64,000 nucleotides of DNA. Source: Halomonas sp. A40-4 (GTDB lineage Bacteria > Pseudomonadota > Gammaproteobacteria > Pseudomonadales > Halomonadaceae). The number at the start of each line of letters is the position of its first letter. Within the stretch, counting starts at the first letter, position 1. The notes below the pieces were generated by a model. That model saw only the letters and a list, made by a program, of their open reading frames with translations. It had not been told where the DNA came from and made no database searches. Position numbers and translations under genes: made by a program. The DNA is taken from positions 3,782,001 through 3,846,000 of the forward strand of contig NZ_CP065230.1 of the NCBI RefSeq assembly GCF_015767635.1. Reading direction: 5' to 3'. Below, piece by piece: positions 33,973-43,108 of this stretch.

Positions 33973-34683
33973 CTAAACCGTCAAATGCTGCTGGATCAGT
34001 TCATCGGAAAGCTCGCCGATATCGCCATTTGCCACCGGCCGGCCGCGGTCCATGATCACGAAGCGGTCGGCGTATTTACGTGCAAAGGGTAGTTTTTGCT
34101 CTACCAGCAGTACCGTCAAGCCGTCCTCGTTGATCAACTGGCGAATCACCTGGCCGATTTGCGAGACGATATTGGGCTGGATGCCCTCGCCGGGCTCATC
34201 CAGGATCAACAATTTTGGCTCGATGACCAAAGCGCGACCGATAGCCAGCTGTTGCTGCTGGCCGCCGGAGAGATCGCCGCCGCGACGGTTTTTCATTTCC
34301 TTGAGCACCGGGAACAGCTCATACACCCGCTCGGGTATTTTTTTCACCCCGTCTCGGCGTGCCCCCAGTCCCGTTCGCAGATTATCTTCCACGGTCAGTA
34401 GCGGAAAAATCTGACGCCCCTGGGGCACATAGCCGATGCCCAGGCGTGAACGTTCTTCAACGGCTTTTTGGGTCAGCTCAACCTCGCCTGTATCGCCGTT
34501 CGAGTAGCGTAGTGCACCGCTTTTCACCGCGACTTCACCCATGACCGCCTTCAGCAGCGTGGTTTTGCCCACGCCGTTACGGCCCATCACGCAGGTGCAC
34601 TGCCCGACGGGCACCTCAAGGTCCAGGTCCCACAGTGTGTGGCTTTCGCCGTAGAACTGATTGAGCTTTTCAATGGCTAGCAT
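33973..34683 (-). CDS. urtE: Urea ABC transporter ATP-binding protein UrtE
   Basis: A 236-residue LivF-type ATPase with Walker A GRNGVGKTTLL near residues 34-44, signature DLSGGQQQQLAIGRAL near 135-150 and Walker B LLILDEPGEGIQPN near 155-168. The opening LNQFYGESHTLWDLDLEVPVGQCTCVMG is characteristic of UrtE within the branched-chain amino acid transporter family. It pairs with UrtD to drive urea uptake. It is the last gene of the minus-strand urtABCDE operon; its start ATG overlaps the urtD stop by one base. Confidence 0.95.
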   Translation of the reverse strand: MLAIEKLNQFYGESHTLWDLDLEVPVGQCTCVMGRNGVGKTTLLKAVMGEVAVKSGALRYSNGDTGEVELTQKAVEERSRLGIGYVPQGRQIFPLLTVEDNLRTGLGARRDGVKKIPERVYELFPVLKEMKNRRGGDLSGGQQQQLAIGRALVIEPKLLILDEPGEGIQPNIVSQIGQVIRQLINEDGLTVLLVEQKLPFARKYADRFVIMDRGRPVANGDIGELSDELIQQHLTV

Positions 34684-35519
34684 CAGGCGGCCTCCTCGTC
34701 ATCGGCACCCAGGTAAACCTCAACCACACTGGGGTCGCTGGAGACTTGGTCCATGGTACCTTCCGCCAGCACGCTGCCCTGGTGCAAGACCGTCACCTGG
34801 CGGGCAATCGAACGCACAAAGCCCATGTCGTGTTCGACCACCACTACCGACTGCTGCCCCGCCAAGCCGGTGAGCAACTCGGCGGTGCGCTCCATTTCCT
34901 GCTCGGTCATACCGGCAACCGGTTCATCCACCAACAGCAGGCGCGGGCGCTGCATCAATAGCATGCCGATTTCCAGCCACTGCTTCTGGCCGTGGGAAAG
35001 AATACCCGCGGGTTGATAACGCAGCGTCGTCAGGCCGATGGTCTCCAGTACTTCGTCAATGCGGTCCTTGATCTCGCCGGTCAGGCGGGCGGTGAGGGTC
35101 GGTATGATCCGCTTATCCGCCGCCATCGCCAGTTCCAGGTTTTCAAATACCGTCAACGCCTCGAACACCGTAGGCTTCTGGAACTTGCGCCCGATGCCCA
35201 GGCTGGCAATCTCTGGCTCGTTCATGTGCAGCAGATTATGACGGCTGCCGAACCAAACGCTGCCTTCATCTGGGCGTGTCTTGCCGGTAATGATGTCCAT
35301 CATGGTGGTTTTACCCGCCCCGTTGGGGCCGATAATGCAGCGCAATTCGCCATCGTCGATGGTCAGGTTCAGGTTGTTGATGGCCTTGAAGCCATCAAAG
35401 CTGACGGTGACATCCTCCATGTAGAGAATCGGCCCGTGGCGTACGTCCACCTTCGATAACTGGGGCGTCATGAAGTCGAACACCCGGTCGCGTTCGGTCA
35501 ACGATTGGAAAAAACTCAT
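34683..35519 (-). CDS. urtD: Urea ABC transporter ATP-binding protein UrtD
   Basis: A 278-residue LivG-type ATPase. Walker A GPNGAGKTTMMDIITGKTRPDEG is near residues 64-75 and beyond, the FQKPTVFEALTVFENLELA segment follows, and Walker B with the H-loop is in PRLLLVDEPVAGMT and VVVEHDMGFVRSIA. Unlike the usual ABC signature, the helical region reads ILSHGQKQWLEIGMLLMQ, which is normal for UrtD. Together with UrtE it forms the ATPase pair. It overlaps urtC by four bases. Confidence 0.95.
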   Translation of the reverse strand: MSFFQSLTERDRVFDFMTPQLSKVDVRHGPILYMEDVTVSFDGFKAINNLNLTIDDGELRCIIGPNGAGKTTMMDIITGKTRPDEGSVWFGSRHNLLHMNEPEIASLGIGRKFQKPTVFEALTVFENLELAMAADKRIIPTLTARLTGEIKDRIDEVLETIGLTTLRYQPAGILSHGQKQWLEIGMLLMQRPRLLLVDEPVAGMTEQEMERTAELLTGLAGQQSVVVVEHDMGFVRSIARQVTVLHQGSVLAEGTMDQVSSDPSVVEVYLGADDEEAA

Positions 35520-36640
35520 GCCTTGGCCTCCTTTTCCGGCGTTACGTCAGTATCGTCTCGACGTCGCGCACGACGCTCCAAGAGCCCGGCGACGCCCTTG
35601 GGCAGGAACACCGTGACAAACACGAACAGCCCCCCAAGCGCGAACAGCCAGGCATCGGGCATGACCCCGGTAAACACGGTCTTGGCGTAGTTCACCAGCA
35701 CCGCGCCGATCACCGCACCGTAAAGCGAGGCGCGGCCACCCAGCGCCACCCACAGGACTATCTCGATGGAGAAAATCGGATCAAATTCGCTGGGGTTGAT
35801 AATACCCACCTGGGGCACGTAGAGCGCCCCGGCCACCCCCGCCAGCATGGCCGAGACGACAAACACGAACAGCTGGAAGCGCTCCACCCGATAGCCGAGA
35901 AAGCGCGTGCGCGCTTCCGCATCGCGGGTGGCGACGCACACCCGACCGAGTTTGCTACCGACAATCGACCGACATACCAAATAGCCCAACGCCAGTGCCA
36001 CCCCGGAGGCAATGAACAAACCGAGGCGGGTGGCTTCACTGCGCAAATCAAAACCCAATAGCTCGCGGAAATCGGTGAGGCCGTTGTTGCCGCCAAAGCC
36101 CATCTCGTTGCGGAAAAACGCCAGCATCAACGCGAAAGTCATCGCCTGGGTGATGATCGACAGATACACCCCGGTGACCCGCGAGCGAAAGGCCAGCCAG
36201 CCAAATACCAGCGCCAGCAGCCCCGGTGCTATCAACACCATGGCAAAGGCAAACCAGGCCATATCAAACCCATACCAGTACCACGGCAGGCTGTCCCAGT
36301 TCAGGAAGACCATGAAGTCGGGCAGGATAGGGTCGCCGTAGGTGCCGCGATCACCGATCTGGCGCATCAGGTACATGCCCATGGCATAGCCGCCAATGGC
36401 GAAAAAGGCGCCATGCCCCAGGCTCAAAATCCCCAGATAGCCCCACACCAGGTCCACCGCGACCGCCAACAGCGCATAGGTGAGATACTTGCCCAATAGT
36501 CCTACGGTATAGCCCGATACGTACAGCGGATGCCCGGCGGGTACCGCCAGGTGCAGCACCGTCACCACGGTGACCGCAAGTACCAGTATGAGCAGAAAAA
36601 TCTGCGTCGAGCGTTCGTTGAAGGGTCGTGTTAGCCACAT
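35516..36640 (-). CDS. urtC: Urea ABC transporter permease UrtC
   Basis: A 374-residue LivM-family permease with about ten membrane helices. The VDLVWGYLGILSLGHGAFFAIGGYAMGMYLM segment near residues 60-90 and the MLAFFRNEMGFGGNNGLTDF region near 173-193 are typical of UrtC. The C-terminal helix pair ends in a short charged cytoplasmic tail. It forms the urea channel with UrtB. Its ribosome site (GGAGGG) lies within the end of urtB, six bases upstream. Confidence 0.95.
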   Translation of the reverse strand: MWLTRPFNERSTQIFLLILVLAVTVVTVLHLAVPAGHPLYVSGYTVGLLGKYLTYALLAVAVDLVWGYLGILSLGHGAFFAIGGYAMGMYLMRQIGDRGTYGDPILPDFMVFLNWDSLPWYWYGFDMAWFAFAMVLIAPGLLALVFGWLAFRSRVTGVYLSIITQAMTFALMLAFFRNEMGFGGNNGLTDFRELLGFDLRSEATRLGLFIASGVALALGYLVCRSIVGSKLGRVCVATRDAEARTRFLGYRVERFQLFVFVVSAMLAGVAGALYVPQVGIINPSEFDPIFSIEIVLWVALGGRASLYGAVIGAVLVNYAKTVFTGVMPDAWLFALGGLFVFVTVFLPKGVAGLLERRARRRDDTDVTPEKEAKA

Positions 36641-36646
36641 AATCGA

Positions 36647-38272
36647 TTAGCCCTCCGCCGCCCGGCCCTTCTGCGGAAAGAGTCCGCGGGGGCGCTTTTG
36701 AATAAACAGGATGATGAATACCAGCACGATAATCTTGGCCAGTACCGCCCCTGCCCAGGGTTCCAGCACCTGGTTGATAATGCCCAGCGACATGCCGGCC
36801 ACCAGCGTGCCCCATAGATTGCCGACACCACCGAACACCACCACCATGAAGGAGTCGATGATGTAGTTCTGGCCGAGGTTGGGGCCAACATTGGTGAGCT
36901 GGGAGAGTGCCACACCGGCAAGCCCCGCCACGCCGGAACCAAGCGCAAAGGTCATGATATCCACGCGTGTGGCGCGAATGCCCATTGAGCGGGCCATGTT
37001 GCGGTTCTGGGTGACCGCACGGACCTCAAGCCCCAGCCGTGTGTGGCGCATGATCAGTATCAGGCCCGCAAACACCACCAGCGCAAACCCCAGCACATAC
37101 ATGCGGTTAAGGGTTAGCGACAGCGCATCGTTCACCATCAGCGAACCGCTCATCCATTCCGGGGTAATCACCGTACGGTTTTGCGGTGAGATCACCGTGC
37201 GTACCAGCTGCTGAAGAATAAGGCTGACACCGAACGTGGCCAGCAATGTCTCCAGCGGGCGGCCTTTCAGAAACTGAATCACGCCACGCTCAATCGCCAC
37301 TCCTGCCAGAGCGGACACCATGAACCCGGCAGGGATCGCCAGTATCAGGGCCAGCCCCGGCTGGCCGGGCAGCAGTTGCTGCATGGCCCAGGTGGTATAG
37401 GCCCCCAGCATGATCAGCTCGCCGTGGGCCATGTTGATCACGCCCATCACGCCGAAGGTGATCGCCAGGCCAATGGCCGCGAGCACCAGCACCGAGCCCA
37501 TGGAAAGGCCGAAGTAGAGCGTCTCGGCGGCGCGGTTGATTTTAAGGTTTTGCTCGATATCGGCCAGGGCGGCGGTGGCGGCGTCGACCATCTGCGGGTC
37601 ATCCGATTGGGTAGCACGACCCAACGCCACCCGGACGTTACTGTTCAAGCTACCCGATAGCACCTCGACGGCCTCGATATCGCCCTGGTTGAGGCGATAG
37701 ACCGCCAGCGCTTGATTCAACCGATCGCGTACCGCTGCCGACGGTTCGTTTTCCAGCCGGTTGGTGAGCGGCTCGACCTGTTCTTCCTCTACCTCGCCAA
37801 TCAGCCGTTTCGCCGCGTCCAAACGGGCGTCTTGATCGCCGTTATACAGCTCGACCAGCGAAATCGCCGAACGCAGCTGGGTGCGTAGCGCGTTGTTGAT
37901 GGTTAACCGATCCAGGTCGCGGCGGCTGACCTCGCCCAGGGCCTCCCCGGTCAGGGCATCTTCAACGGTGACGTCAAGCCCCGCGGTTTGTAGCGCGATC
38001 ACAAAGCGGCCGTCGTCTTTCAGTCGCTGTAAGTCGCTATCCAGCAGCGCCTGCAACCAGACGTCGGCGCGCTCTTGCTCGCTTTCGATAATGGCGTTGA
38101 TGGCCATGGCTTTGTCGTCGAATGAGCGCGTATCCAGCGCTTCAAGGAGCGCTTGACCATCGTCCTCCTGTGCCTGAACCGCCATGGGAAACCAGGCCAG
38201 CAGGCTGATGAGCAAACAGGTGACGATCCTTGACATGGTACGTGCTGTCCACGAATAGCAAGGGATCCTCAT
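36647..38272 (-). CDS. urtB: Urea ABC transporter permease UrtB
   Basis: About 541 residues from the ATG at 38272, which has an AAGGA site; the frame remains open 15 codons further upstream. A signal sequence (residues ~12-34, ending VQAQ) is followed by a soluble, helix-rich periplasmic domain of some 200 residues (including QVEPLTNRLENEPSAAVRDRLNQAL), then the LivH-like membrane domain with GVMGVINMAHGELIMLGAY near 290. The long N-terminal domain is normal for UrtB. The protein pairs with UrtC. About 120 bases with two hairpins separate the gene from urtA. Confidence 0.93.
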   Translation of the reverse strand: MRIPCYSWTARTMSRIVTCLLISLLAWFPMAVQAQEDDGQALLEALDTRSFDDKAMAINAIIESEQERADVWLQALLDSDLQRLKDDGRFVIALQTAGLDVTVEDALTGEALGEVSRRDLDRLTINNALRTQLRSAISLVELYNGDQDARLDAAKRLIGEVEEEQVEPLTNRLENEPSAAVRDRLNQALAVYRLNQGDIEAVEVLSGSLNSNVRVALGRATQSDDPQMVDAATAALADIEQNLKINRAAETLYFGLSMGSVLVLAAIGLAITFGVMGVINMAHGELIMLGAYTTWAMQQLLPGQPGLALILAIPAGFMVSALAGVAIERGVIQFLKGRPLETLLATFGVSLILQQLVRTVISPQNRTVITPEWMSGSLMVNDALSLTLNRMYVLGFALVVFAGLILIMRHTRLGLEVRAVTQNRNMARSMGIRATRVDIMTFALGSGVAGLAGVALSQLTNVGPNLGQNYIIDSFMVVVFGGVGNLWGTLVAGMSLGIINQVLEPWAGAVLAKIIVLVFIILFIQKRPRGLFPQKGRAAEG

Positions 38273-38296
38273 GAGTGAGTCCTTCGAGTGGCGTGC

Positions 38297-38382
38297 CCCA
38301 GGCGGTGCCATAAGCAAGGCATCGCCTGGGTAGATGAATAAGGGGAAAACGGATCCAACAACGGGGCGGCTTACACCGCCCC
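38297..38382 (-). terminator. Two hairpins between urtA and urtB
   Basis: First, just after urtA on the transcript, a 7-bp G/C stem (38363-38369 with 38376-38382); then a 13-bp stem with a G-T wobble (38297-38309 with 38318-38330). Neither has a T run, so they probably protect or partly terminate the mRNA so that urtA is expressed more strongly than the permease genes. Confidence 0.5.
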
Positions 38383-38392
38383 TGACATAGGC

Positions 38393-39733
38393 TTACTCGG
38401 CCTGCGCTTCTTCAGCATCGCTACCCATGCAGCGGTTTTCCGCCACGTTGTAGTTGCCGCATTCCATTGGCTTGCGCCAGTCGCTGATCAGATCACGCGA
38501 ACCGGGTAGGTAGTCCGACCAGGCATCGCCTGCCACGGTAGACGGCGTTTCCCAAACCACGGCGAACTGGCCGTTGTCCTGAATTTCCCCGATCATGACC
38601 GGCTTGGTGATGTGGTGGTTGGGCATCATCGCGGCCGAACCACCCGACAGGTTGGGCACGGTCACGCCGATGATGGCATCTTTAACCGCGTCCACATCGG
38701 TGGTACCGGCTTTCTGAACAGCCTCTACCCACATGTTGAAGCCGATGTAGTGGGCTTCCATCGGGTCGTTGGTCACGGCGTCGTCTTCGCCGGTATGCTC
38801 AAGCCAGGCGTCGATGAAGTCGTAGTTGGCGTCGGCATCCACGCTCATGAAGTAGTTCCAGGCTGCCAGGTGGCCCACCAGCGGCCCAGTATCGATCCCG
38901 GTGAGTTCCTGCTCGCCCACCGAGAAGGCGACGACGGGAATATCGGCCGCGTCGATACCCTGGTTGCCCAGCTCACGGTAGAACGGCACATTGGCATCAC
39001 CGTTAACGGTGGATACCACGGCGGTTTTCTTGCCTTCGCTGCCGAAGCGGCCAATTTCCGACACGATATTCTGCCAATCGGAGTGACCAAAGGGCGTGTA
39101 GTTGACCATGATATCTTCGTCGGCCACGCCAAATTCTTCTTTCAGGTAGGCTTCCAGGATACGGTTAGTGGTGCGCGGATAGACGTAGTCGGTACCCGCC
39201 AGGACCCAGCGCTCCACGCCGACCTGATCATGCAGGTAGTTAACGGCCGGAATCGCCTGCTGGTTGGGTGCCGCGCCGGTGTAGAAGACGTTTTCGGACG
39301 ACTCTTCACCTTCATATTGCACCGGATAGAACAGTAGCCCGTTCAACTCTTCCACCACGGGCAGTACCGATTTACGCGATACGGAGGTCCAGTTACCAAA
39401 AATGACGTCCACTTCTTCCTGCTCAAGCAGCTCCCGGGCGCGCTCGGCAAACAGCGGCCAGTCGGAAGCAGGGTCAACCACCACGGGTTCAATTTCACGG
39501 CCGAGCAGGCCGCCGGCTTCATTCTGCTGCTCAACCAGCATCTCGACGGTGTCTTTAAGAACGGTTTCGCTGATGGCCATGGTGCCGGACAGCGAGTGCA
39601 GGATACCGACTTTGATCGGGTCGTCGTCTTGTGCGACGGCCTGGGTACTGGCCCCCATCACAGCAGCGGTCAGCAGTGCAGTTGAGAACACTCTAGACGT
39701 CTTCGGGTGTGTCTTGCGTAGGAAAGTGGTCAC
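38393..39733 (-). CDS. urtA: Urea ABC transporter substrate-binding protein UrtA
   Basis: A 446-residue periplasmic binding protein. It starts with GTG at 39733, six bases after an AAGGAG site, and has a Sec signal peptide of about 34 residues ending AVAQ. The mature part opens DPIKVGILHSLSGTMAISE, and the family segments GNWTSVSRKSVLPVVEELNGLLFYPVQYEG and GAAPNQQAIPAVNYL are intact. UrtA binds urea with high affinity and delivers it to UrtBC. It is first in urtABCDE and is preceded by a sigma-54-type promoter, which fits induction under nitrogen shortage. Confidence 0.96.
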   Translation of the reverse strand: MTTFLRKTHPKTSRVFSTALLTAAVMGASTQAVAQDDDPIKVGILHSLSGTMAISETVLKDTVEMLVEQQNEAGGLLGREIEPVVVDPASDWPLFAERARELLEQEEVDVIFGNWTSVSRKSVLPVVEELNGLLFYPVQYEGEESSENVFYTGAAPNQQAIPAVNYLHDQVGVERWVLAGTDYVYPRTTNRILEAYLKEEFGVADEDIMVNYTPFGHSDWQNIVSEIGRFGSEGKKTAVVSTVNGDANVPFYRELGNQGIDAADIPVVAFSVGEQELTGIDTGPLVGHLAAWNYFMSVDADANYDFIDAWLEHTGEDDAVTNDPMEAHYIGFNMWVEAVQKAGTTDVDAVKDAIIGVTVPNLSGGSAAMMPNHHITKPVMIGEIQDNGQFAVVWETPSTVAGDAWSDYLPGSRDLISDWRKPMECGNYNVAENRCMGSDAEEAQAE

Positions 39734-39829
39734 TTGAATCTCCTTGCACCCCTTATGCTGGGGGCTCGTTTATTGGCGTCGTATGCCAAGCAACAAAGCT
39801 TGGTATACGTCCACTAGCAACAAACAATT

Positions 39830-39845
39830 TGCAAGGGCTGCGCCA
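39830..39845 (-). promoter_or_regulatory. Sigma-54 promoter of the urt operon
   Basis: On the minus strand TGGCGC-AGCCC-TTGCA matches the -24/-12 consensus with one mismatch, the same mismatch found in the urease promoter. It lies about 97 bases upstream of the urtA start. The gap 39734-40062 otherwise contains NtrC-like sites and the terminator of the neighbouring operon. Confidence 0.75.
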
Positions 39846-39920
39846 GATTGGCACATAAGCAACTTATGGACGCACAATCAGCAACTTAAGATAAGTCTAA
39901 AAAACCAGAATACGACTAGG

Positions 39921-39972
39921 AGCACCAAGATAGCGCAGCAGCTGTCGGCGAGCGCACGCTGATCATGCACCA
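39921..39972. promoter_or_regulatory. NtrC-like sites upstream of urtA
   Basis: AGCACC-AAGAT-AGCGCA (39921-39937) and CGCACG-CTGAT-CATGCA (39953-39969) match 9 and 8 of the 12 arm positions of TGCACC-N5-GGTGCA, with a further exact TGCACC half-site at 39966-39971. They are 75-125 bp upstream of the sigma-54 element, as expected for an enhancer. Each alone is weak; the cluster is more telling. Confidence 0.45.
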
Positions 39973-39999
39973 GTAACGCTCAATGCACTGTGACCGTGC

Positions 40000-40037
40000 A
40001 AAAACGGGGCGCCGACTCTCGTCGACGCCCCGTTTTT
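40000..40037. terminator. Bidirectional rho-independent terminator after tctA
   Basis: Inverted arms AAAAACGGGGCG (40000-40011) and CGCCCCGTTTTT (40026-40037), with an inner CGAC/GTCG extension, give T runs on both strands. It lies 25 bases beyond the tctA stop codon and ends that minus-strand operon. Confidence 0.9.
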
Positions 40038-40062
40038 CAGGGTTGATGAATCCGTTCCAGGA

Positions 40063-41589
40063 TTAATCGCTGCCAGACGCTCCCTCTTCGATGGGATTGC
40101 GCATCCGGCGGCGCAGGATGGGCCCAATAATATAGGGCAGGATCAAGCCCAGACCGGCAAATACCCAAAGGCCAATGGCCAGGCCGCTGTTCCATAGTAT
40201 GGTCCAGTCACCGTCGGATATATCCATGGCGTGGCGCAGGTTCTTTTCCATCTCCGGCCCCAATAACAGACCGAGAATGATCGGCACCAGGGGAATCTCA
40301 AGCTTACGCAGCAGATAGCCGGCAACGCCAAAGATCACCATGAAGTAGAGATCGAAGACGGTATTGCTGATCGAGTAGATGCCGACAAAGGCAATCATGG
40401 TAACGATCGGCAGCAGGTACATGGGCGGTACCGACAGCAGCTTGACGAAGATCCCCACCATCGGAATGTTCAGGATCAGCAGCAGGAAGTTACCCACCAG
40501 GAGAGCGGCAATCACGCCCCAGACAATGTCGGCATTCTGGGTAAACATCAGCGGGCCCGGCGTGATGTTCAGCGAAATCAGCAGCGCCAGCAGCACCGCC
40601 GTCGTGCCGCTACCCGGCACACCCAATGTCAGCATGGGCACCAGCGCGCCGCTTGAAGCACCGTTGTTACCGGCCTCGGGACCTGCGACACCGCGTGGAT
40701 CCCCCTTGCCGAAGTAGCCTTTCTTGCCCACGACCTTTTTTTCCAGGGTATAACCAATAAAGCTACCCAGCGACGCACCGGCACCTGGCAGCACGCCAGC
40801 GATGAAGCCCAGCACCCCACCACGAAAGCTGGAAGGCAGGATCTCTCGGATATCCTTCCACTTGAGCGAGAGCTTGTTGACTGCCATTTTTTCCTTGCCA
40901 CCACCGGCCTTCTCTTCGATGAAGAACAACAGCTCGGAAATGGCGAACAGCCCCACAATCGCAATGATGAAATCAACGCCCTCGTAGAGTTCCAGCGTTC
41001 CAAACGTAAAGCGCTGCACCCCGGTGGAATCGATACCCACCGTGGCGATCATCAAACCGATGGCGGCTGCTACAACGGTCTTCATTGGATTCTTGCCAGT
41101 GATACCGCCCAAGGTTGCGAACGCCAGCAGGAAGAGCGCGAAATACTCGGCAGGCCCGAAGGTCAAGGCGAACTTTGCCAACAGAGGTGCCAATATAATC
41201 AGCCCTATGGTGGCCACCAGGCTACCGATAAAGGACGCAACGGCAGAGATCGCCAACGCCTCGGACGCCTTGCCCTGTTGTGCCATCGGGTAGCCATCAA
41301 GACAGGTCATCATCGCCGGTTCGTCACCGGGAATATTGAGCAGTATCGAGGAAATGCGCCCGCCATACATCGCCCCGGCATACACCGACGTCAGCATGAT
41401 GAGGGCGGTTTCCGGTGCCAGACCGAGGGTAAAGGCCAGCGGGATCAGGATCGCCACCCCGTTGGCCGGGCCAAGGCCTGGCAAGGCACCGATCAAAGTG
41501 CCCAAAAAGGCACCGATCAGCGCAAACATCAGGTTATGGGGCTGCAGCGCGACGCCAAACCCGTCCATCAAGAAGCCAAGCGTTTCCAT
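40063..41589 (-). CDS. tctA: Tripartite tricarboxylate transporter large permease TctA
   Basis: About 508 residues from the ATG at 41589, which overlaps the tctB stop codon (TAATG) and has a GGAGG site; a longer open frame reaching 41841 covers tctB in another frame and is not protein-like. The TctA signatures are GALPGLGPANGVAILIPLAFTL near residues 35-56, MYGGRISSILLNIPGD near 74-89 and the second copy GFIAGVLPGAGASLGSFIGY near 265-284. TctA is the 12-helix transport subunit that takes up citrate-like acids with a cation gradient. It works with TctB and the binding protein TctC. Confidence 0.95.
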   Translation of the reverse strand: METLGFLMDGFGVALQPHNLMFALIGAFLGTLIGALPGLGPANGVAILIPLAFTLGLAPETALIMLTSVYAGAMYGGRISSILLNIPGDEPAMMTCLDGYPMAQQGKASEALAISAVASFIGSLVATIGLIILAPLLAKFALTFGPAEYFALFLLAFATLGGITGKNPMKTVVAAAIGLMIATVGIDSTGVQRFTFGTLELYEGVDFIIAIVGLFAISELLFFIEEKAGGGKEKMAVNKLSLKWKDIREILPSSFRGGVLGFIAGVLPGAGASLGSFIGYTLEKKVVGKKGYFGKGDPRGVAGPEAGNNGASSGALVPMLTLGVPGSGTTAVLLALLISLNITPGPLMFTQNADIVWGVIAALLVGNFLLLILNIPMVGIFVKLLSVPPMYLLPIVTMIAFVGIYSISNTVFDLYFMVIFGVAGYLLRKLEIPLVPIILGLLLGPEMEKNLRHAMDISDGDWTILWNSGLAIGLWVFAGLGLILPYIIGPILRRRMRNPIEEGASGSD

Positions 41590-42041
41590 TAGCCCACCTC
41601 CAAGAACGACAATATGCCTAGCGGTAGCGCCAGATCGAGGGCAAAACTGAATACCAGGTACACCACCACACCGGAAACCGCTCCAGTGATATAAGCCTTG
41701 ACCGGGCGTGAACCCATGCGCCAGCAGAGAGTCCCCACAGCCAGTGCGGTGCTGATGATGAAGCCTAGCGGTTGCAGCAGCATGGCATACAGAACCAGCA
41801 CCACGACCGCAACGATCAGTTCGATACCGGTACGGCTCCATGGCCAGGCATTATCCGGATCCGGCCGTACGACCATGTACAGGCTGGACAGCCCCAGTAC
41901 GACGGCTAATAACAGAGGAAATGTCTCGGGGCCGACCGCCTCGGACCCGCCAAACGGTTCGGGAAACTGAGTGGCGCCCCAGCCGTACGCGACGGCCAGG
42001 ACGATCATCAGTATTCCAAAGATACGATCATTGAAAACCAT
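41589..42041 (-). CDS. tctB: Tripartite tricarboxylate transporter small permease TctB
   Basis: A 150-residue membrane protein with four predicted helices, typical of TctB: RIFGILMIVLAVAYGWGATQF at the N-terminus, a PLLLAVVLGLSSLYMV helix, then GIELIVAVVVLVLYAMLLQPLGFIIST and a final helix. The start ATG at 42041 lies in a TGATG overlap with the tctC stop; a GTG one codon upstream is possible. It is the poorly conserved partner of TctA, and its assignment rests on topology, size and position between tctC and tctA. Confidence 0.92.
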   Translation of the reverse strand: MVFNDRIFGILMIVLAVAYGWGATQFPEPFGGSEAVGPETFPLLLAVVLGLSSLYMVVRPDPDNAWPWSRTGIELIVAVVVLVLYAMLLQPLGFIISTALAVGTLCWRMGSRPVKAYITGAVSGVVVYLVFSFALDLALPLGILSFLEVG

Positions 42042-43042
42042 CACTGAATCAGCCCGATATCCGTGGACAGCTGTTCGATATCTTTGATCTGGTCTTTAAC
42101 GAAGGTCTCGAACTCACCGGCGCTCATGTGGAAAGGCATCAGGCCATTTTGCTGCATGACGTTCTTCCATTCATCGCTCGCATAAATGGTATCCATGGCA
42201 TCGACCCAGTACTGCTTGGCTTCGTCAGAGATATCCGCTGGCATATAGAAGCCGCGCCAGTTGGGGCCCAGCGCATCAATGCCCTGTTCGCGTGCGGTGG
42301 GAATATCAGACAGGTCACCGGGTAGGCGCTCTTCAGACAGTACCGCTAACACCTTGAGATCACCCGATTCCATGAAGCCTTGAGCCTCGGTGATATCGCC
42401 GGTGAACGCTTCAACGTGGCCGCCGATCACCTGGGTCAGTGCTTCGCCGCCATTGTTGTAAGACAGGTAAGCGATGCGTGGCAGGTTCTCGACCTCGGCC
42501 GCCTGAGCCGCGATCAATACCTTGAGGTGATCCCAGCCGCCCTTGGCGCTCCCGCCAGCAAACTTCACGCTGCGTGGATCCTCTTTAAGGGCATCCATCA
42601 GCTCATTGAGATCATCGTATTCGGAATCGGCGGAGACGGCGATGATGCCGTAGTCAGCGCCCAGCGCCCCAATCCAGTTGACCATGTCCGCGGTCATGTC
42701 AGGGAACTGACCCTGGGCAAGGCGAGTCGTAGTGGCCGTAGACGCCGCGACGAGAAGCTCCTCATCGCCAGCCCGCTTGCTGATGGTATGACCGTAAGCC
42801 ACACCGCCACCGGCACCGGCCATATTGATGGTCTGAACGTTACCCGACACCAGGTCGAGCTCCTGGAGCACGTTGCCGACACTACGGCAGGTAAAGTCCC
42901 AACCGCCGCCCGGGTCAGAGGGGGCGATACACTCGACTTTACCTTCCGGTTCGAAGGCAGCGGCAGTGCTGGAAAAAGTCGTCATTGCGGCCAGCGGCAG
43001 AGCCAGCAGCGTTACGTACTTCAAGGAAGACTTGAGAGTCAT
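42041..43042 (-). CDS. tctC: Tripartite tricarboxylate transporter binding protein TctC
   Basis: A 333-residue periplasmic binding protein, starting at the ATG at 43042 behind a GGAGA site. The signal peptide covers about 29 residues (ending TAAAF), followed by ECIAPSDPGGGWDFTCRSVGNVL, the characteristic beginning of the TctC/Bug family, and the KGGWDHLKVLIAAQAA and YLSYNNGGEALTQVIGGHVEAF segments. It is the first gene of the operon tctCBA. The ligand may be citrate or another tri- or dicarboxylate. Direct repeats in the region just upstream suggest control by the adjacent two-component system. Confidence 0.94.
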   Translation of the reverse strand: MTLKSSLKYVTLLALPLAAMTTFSSTAAAFEPEGKVECIAPSDPGGGWDFTCRSVGNVLQELDLVSGNVQTINMAGAGGGVAYGHTISKRAGDEELLVAASTATTTRLAQGQFPDMTADMVNWIGALGADYGIIAVSADSEYDDLNELMDALKEDPRSVKFAGGSAKGGWDHLKVLIAAQAAEVENLPRIAYLSYNNGGEALTQVIGGHVEAFTGDITEAQGFMESGDLKVLAVLSEERLPGDLSDIPTAREQGIDALGPNWRGFYMPADISDEAKQYWVDAMDTIYASDEWKNVMQQNGLMPFHMSAGEFETFVKDQIKDIEQLSTDIGLIQ

Positions 43043-43108
43043 AGCGTTCTCCACGTTTCAAACTGTTGTTGTAGTGAGCGTGTTGTCGTGATGCATAGCA
43101 CTTCACGC

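Noticed and set aside
41590..41841. 84-codon N-terminal extension of TctA
   Set aside because: It covers tctB in another frame and has no membrane helix pattern; the start at 41589 has a ribosome site and a coupled stop/start.
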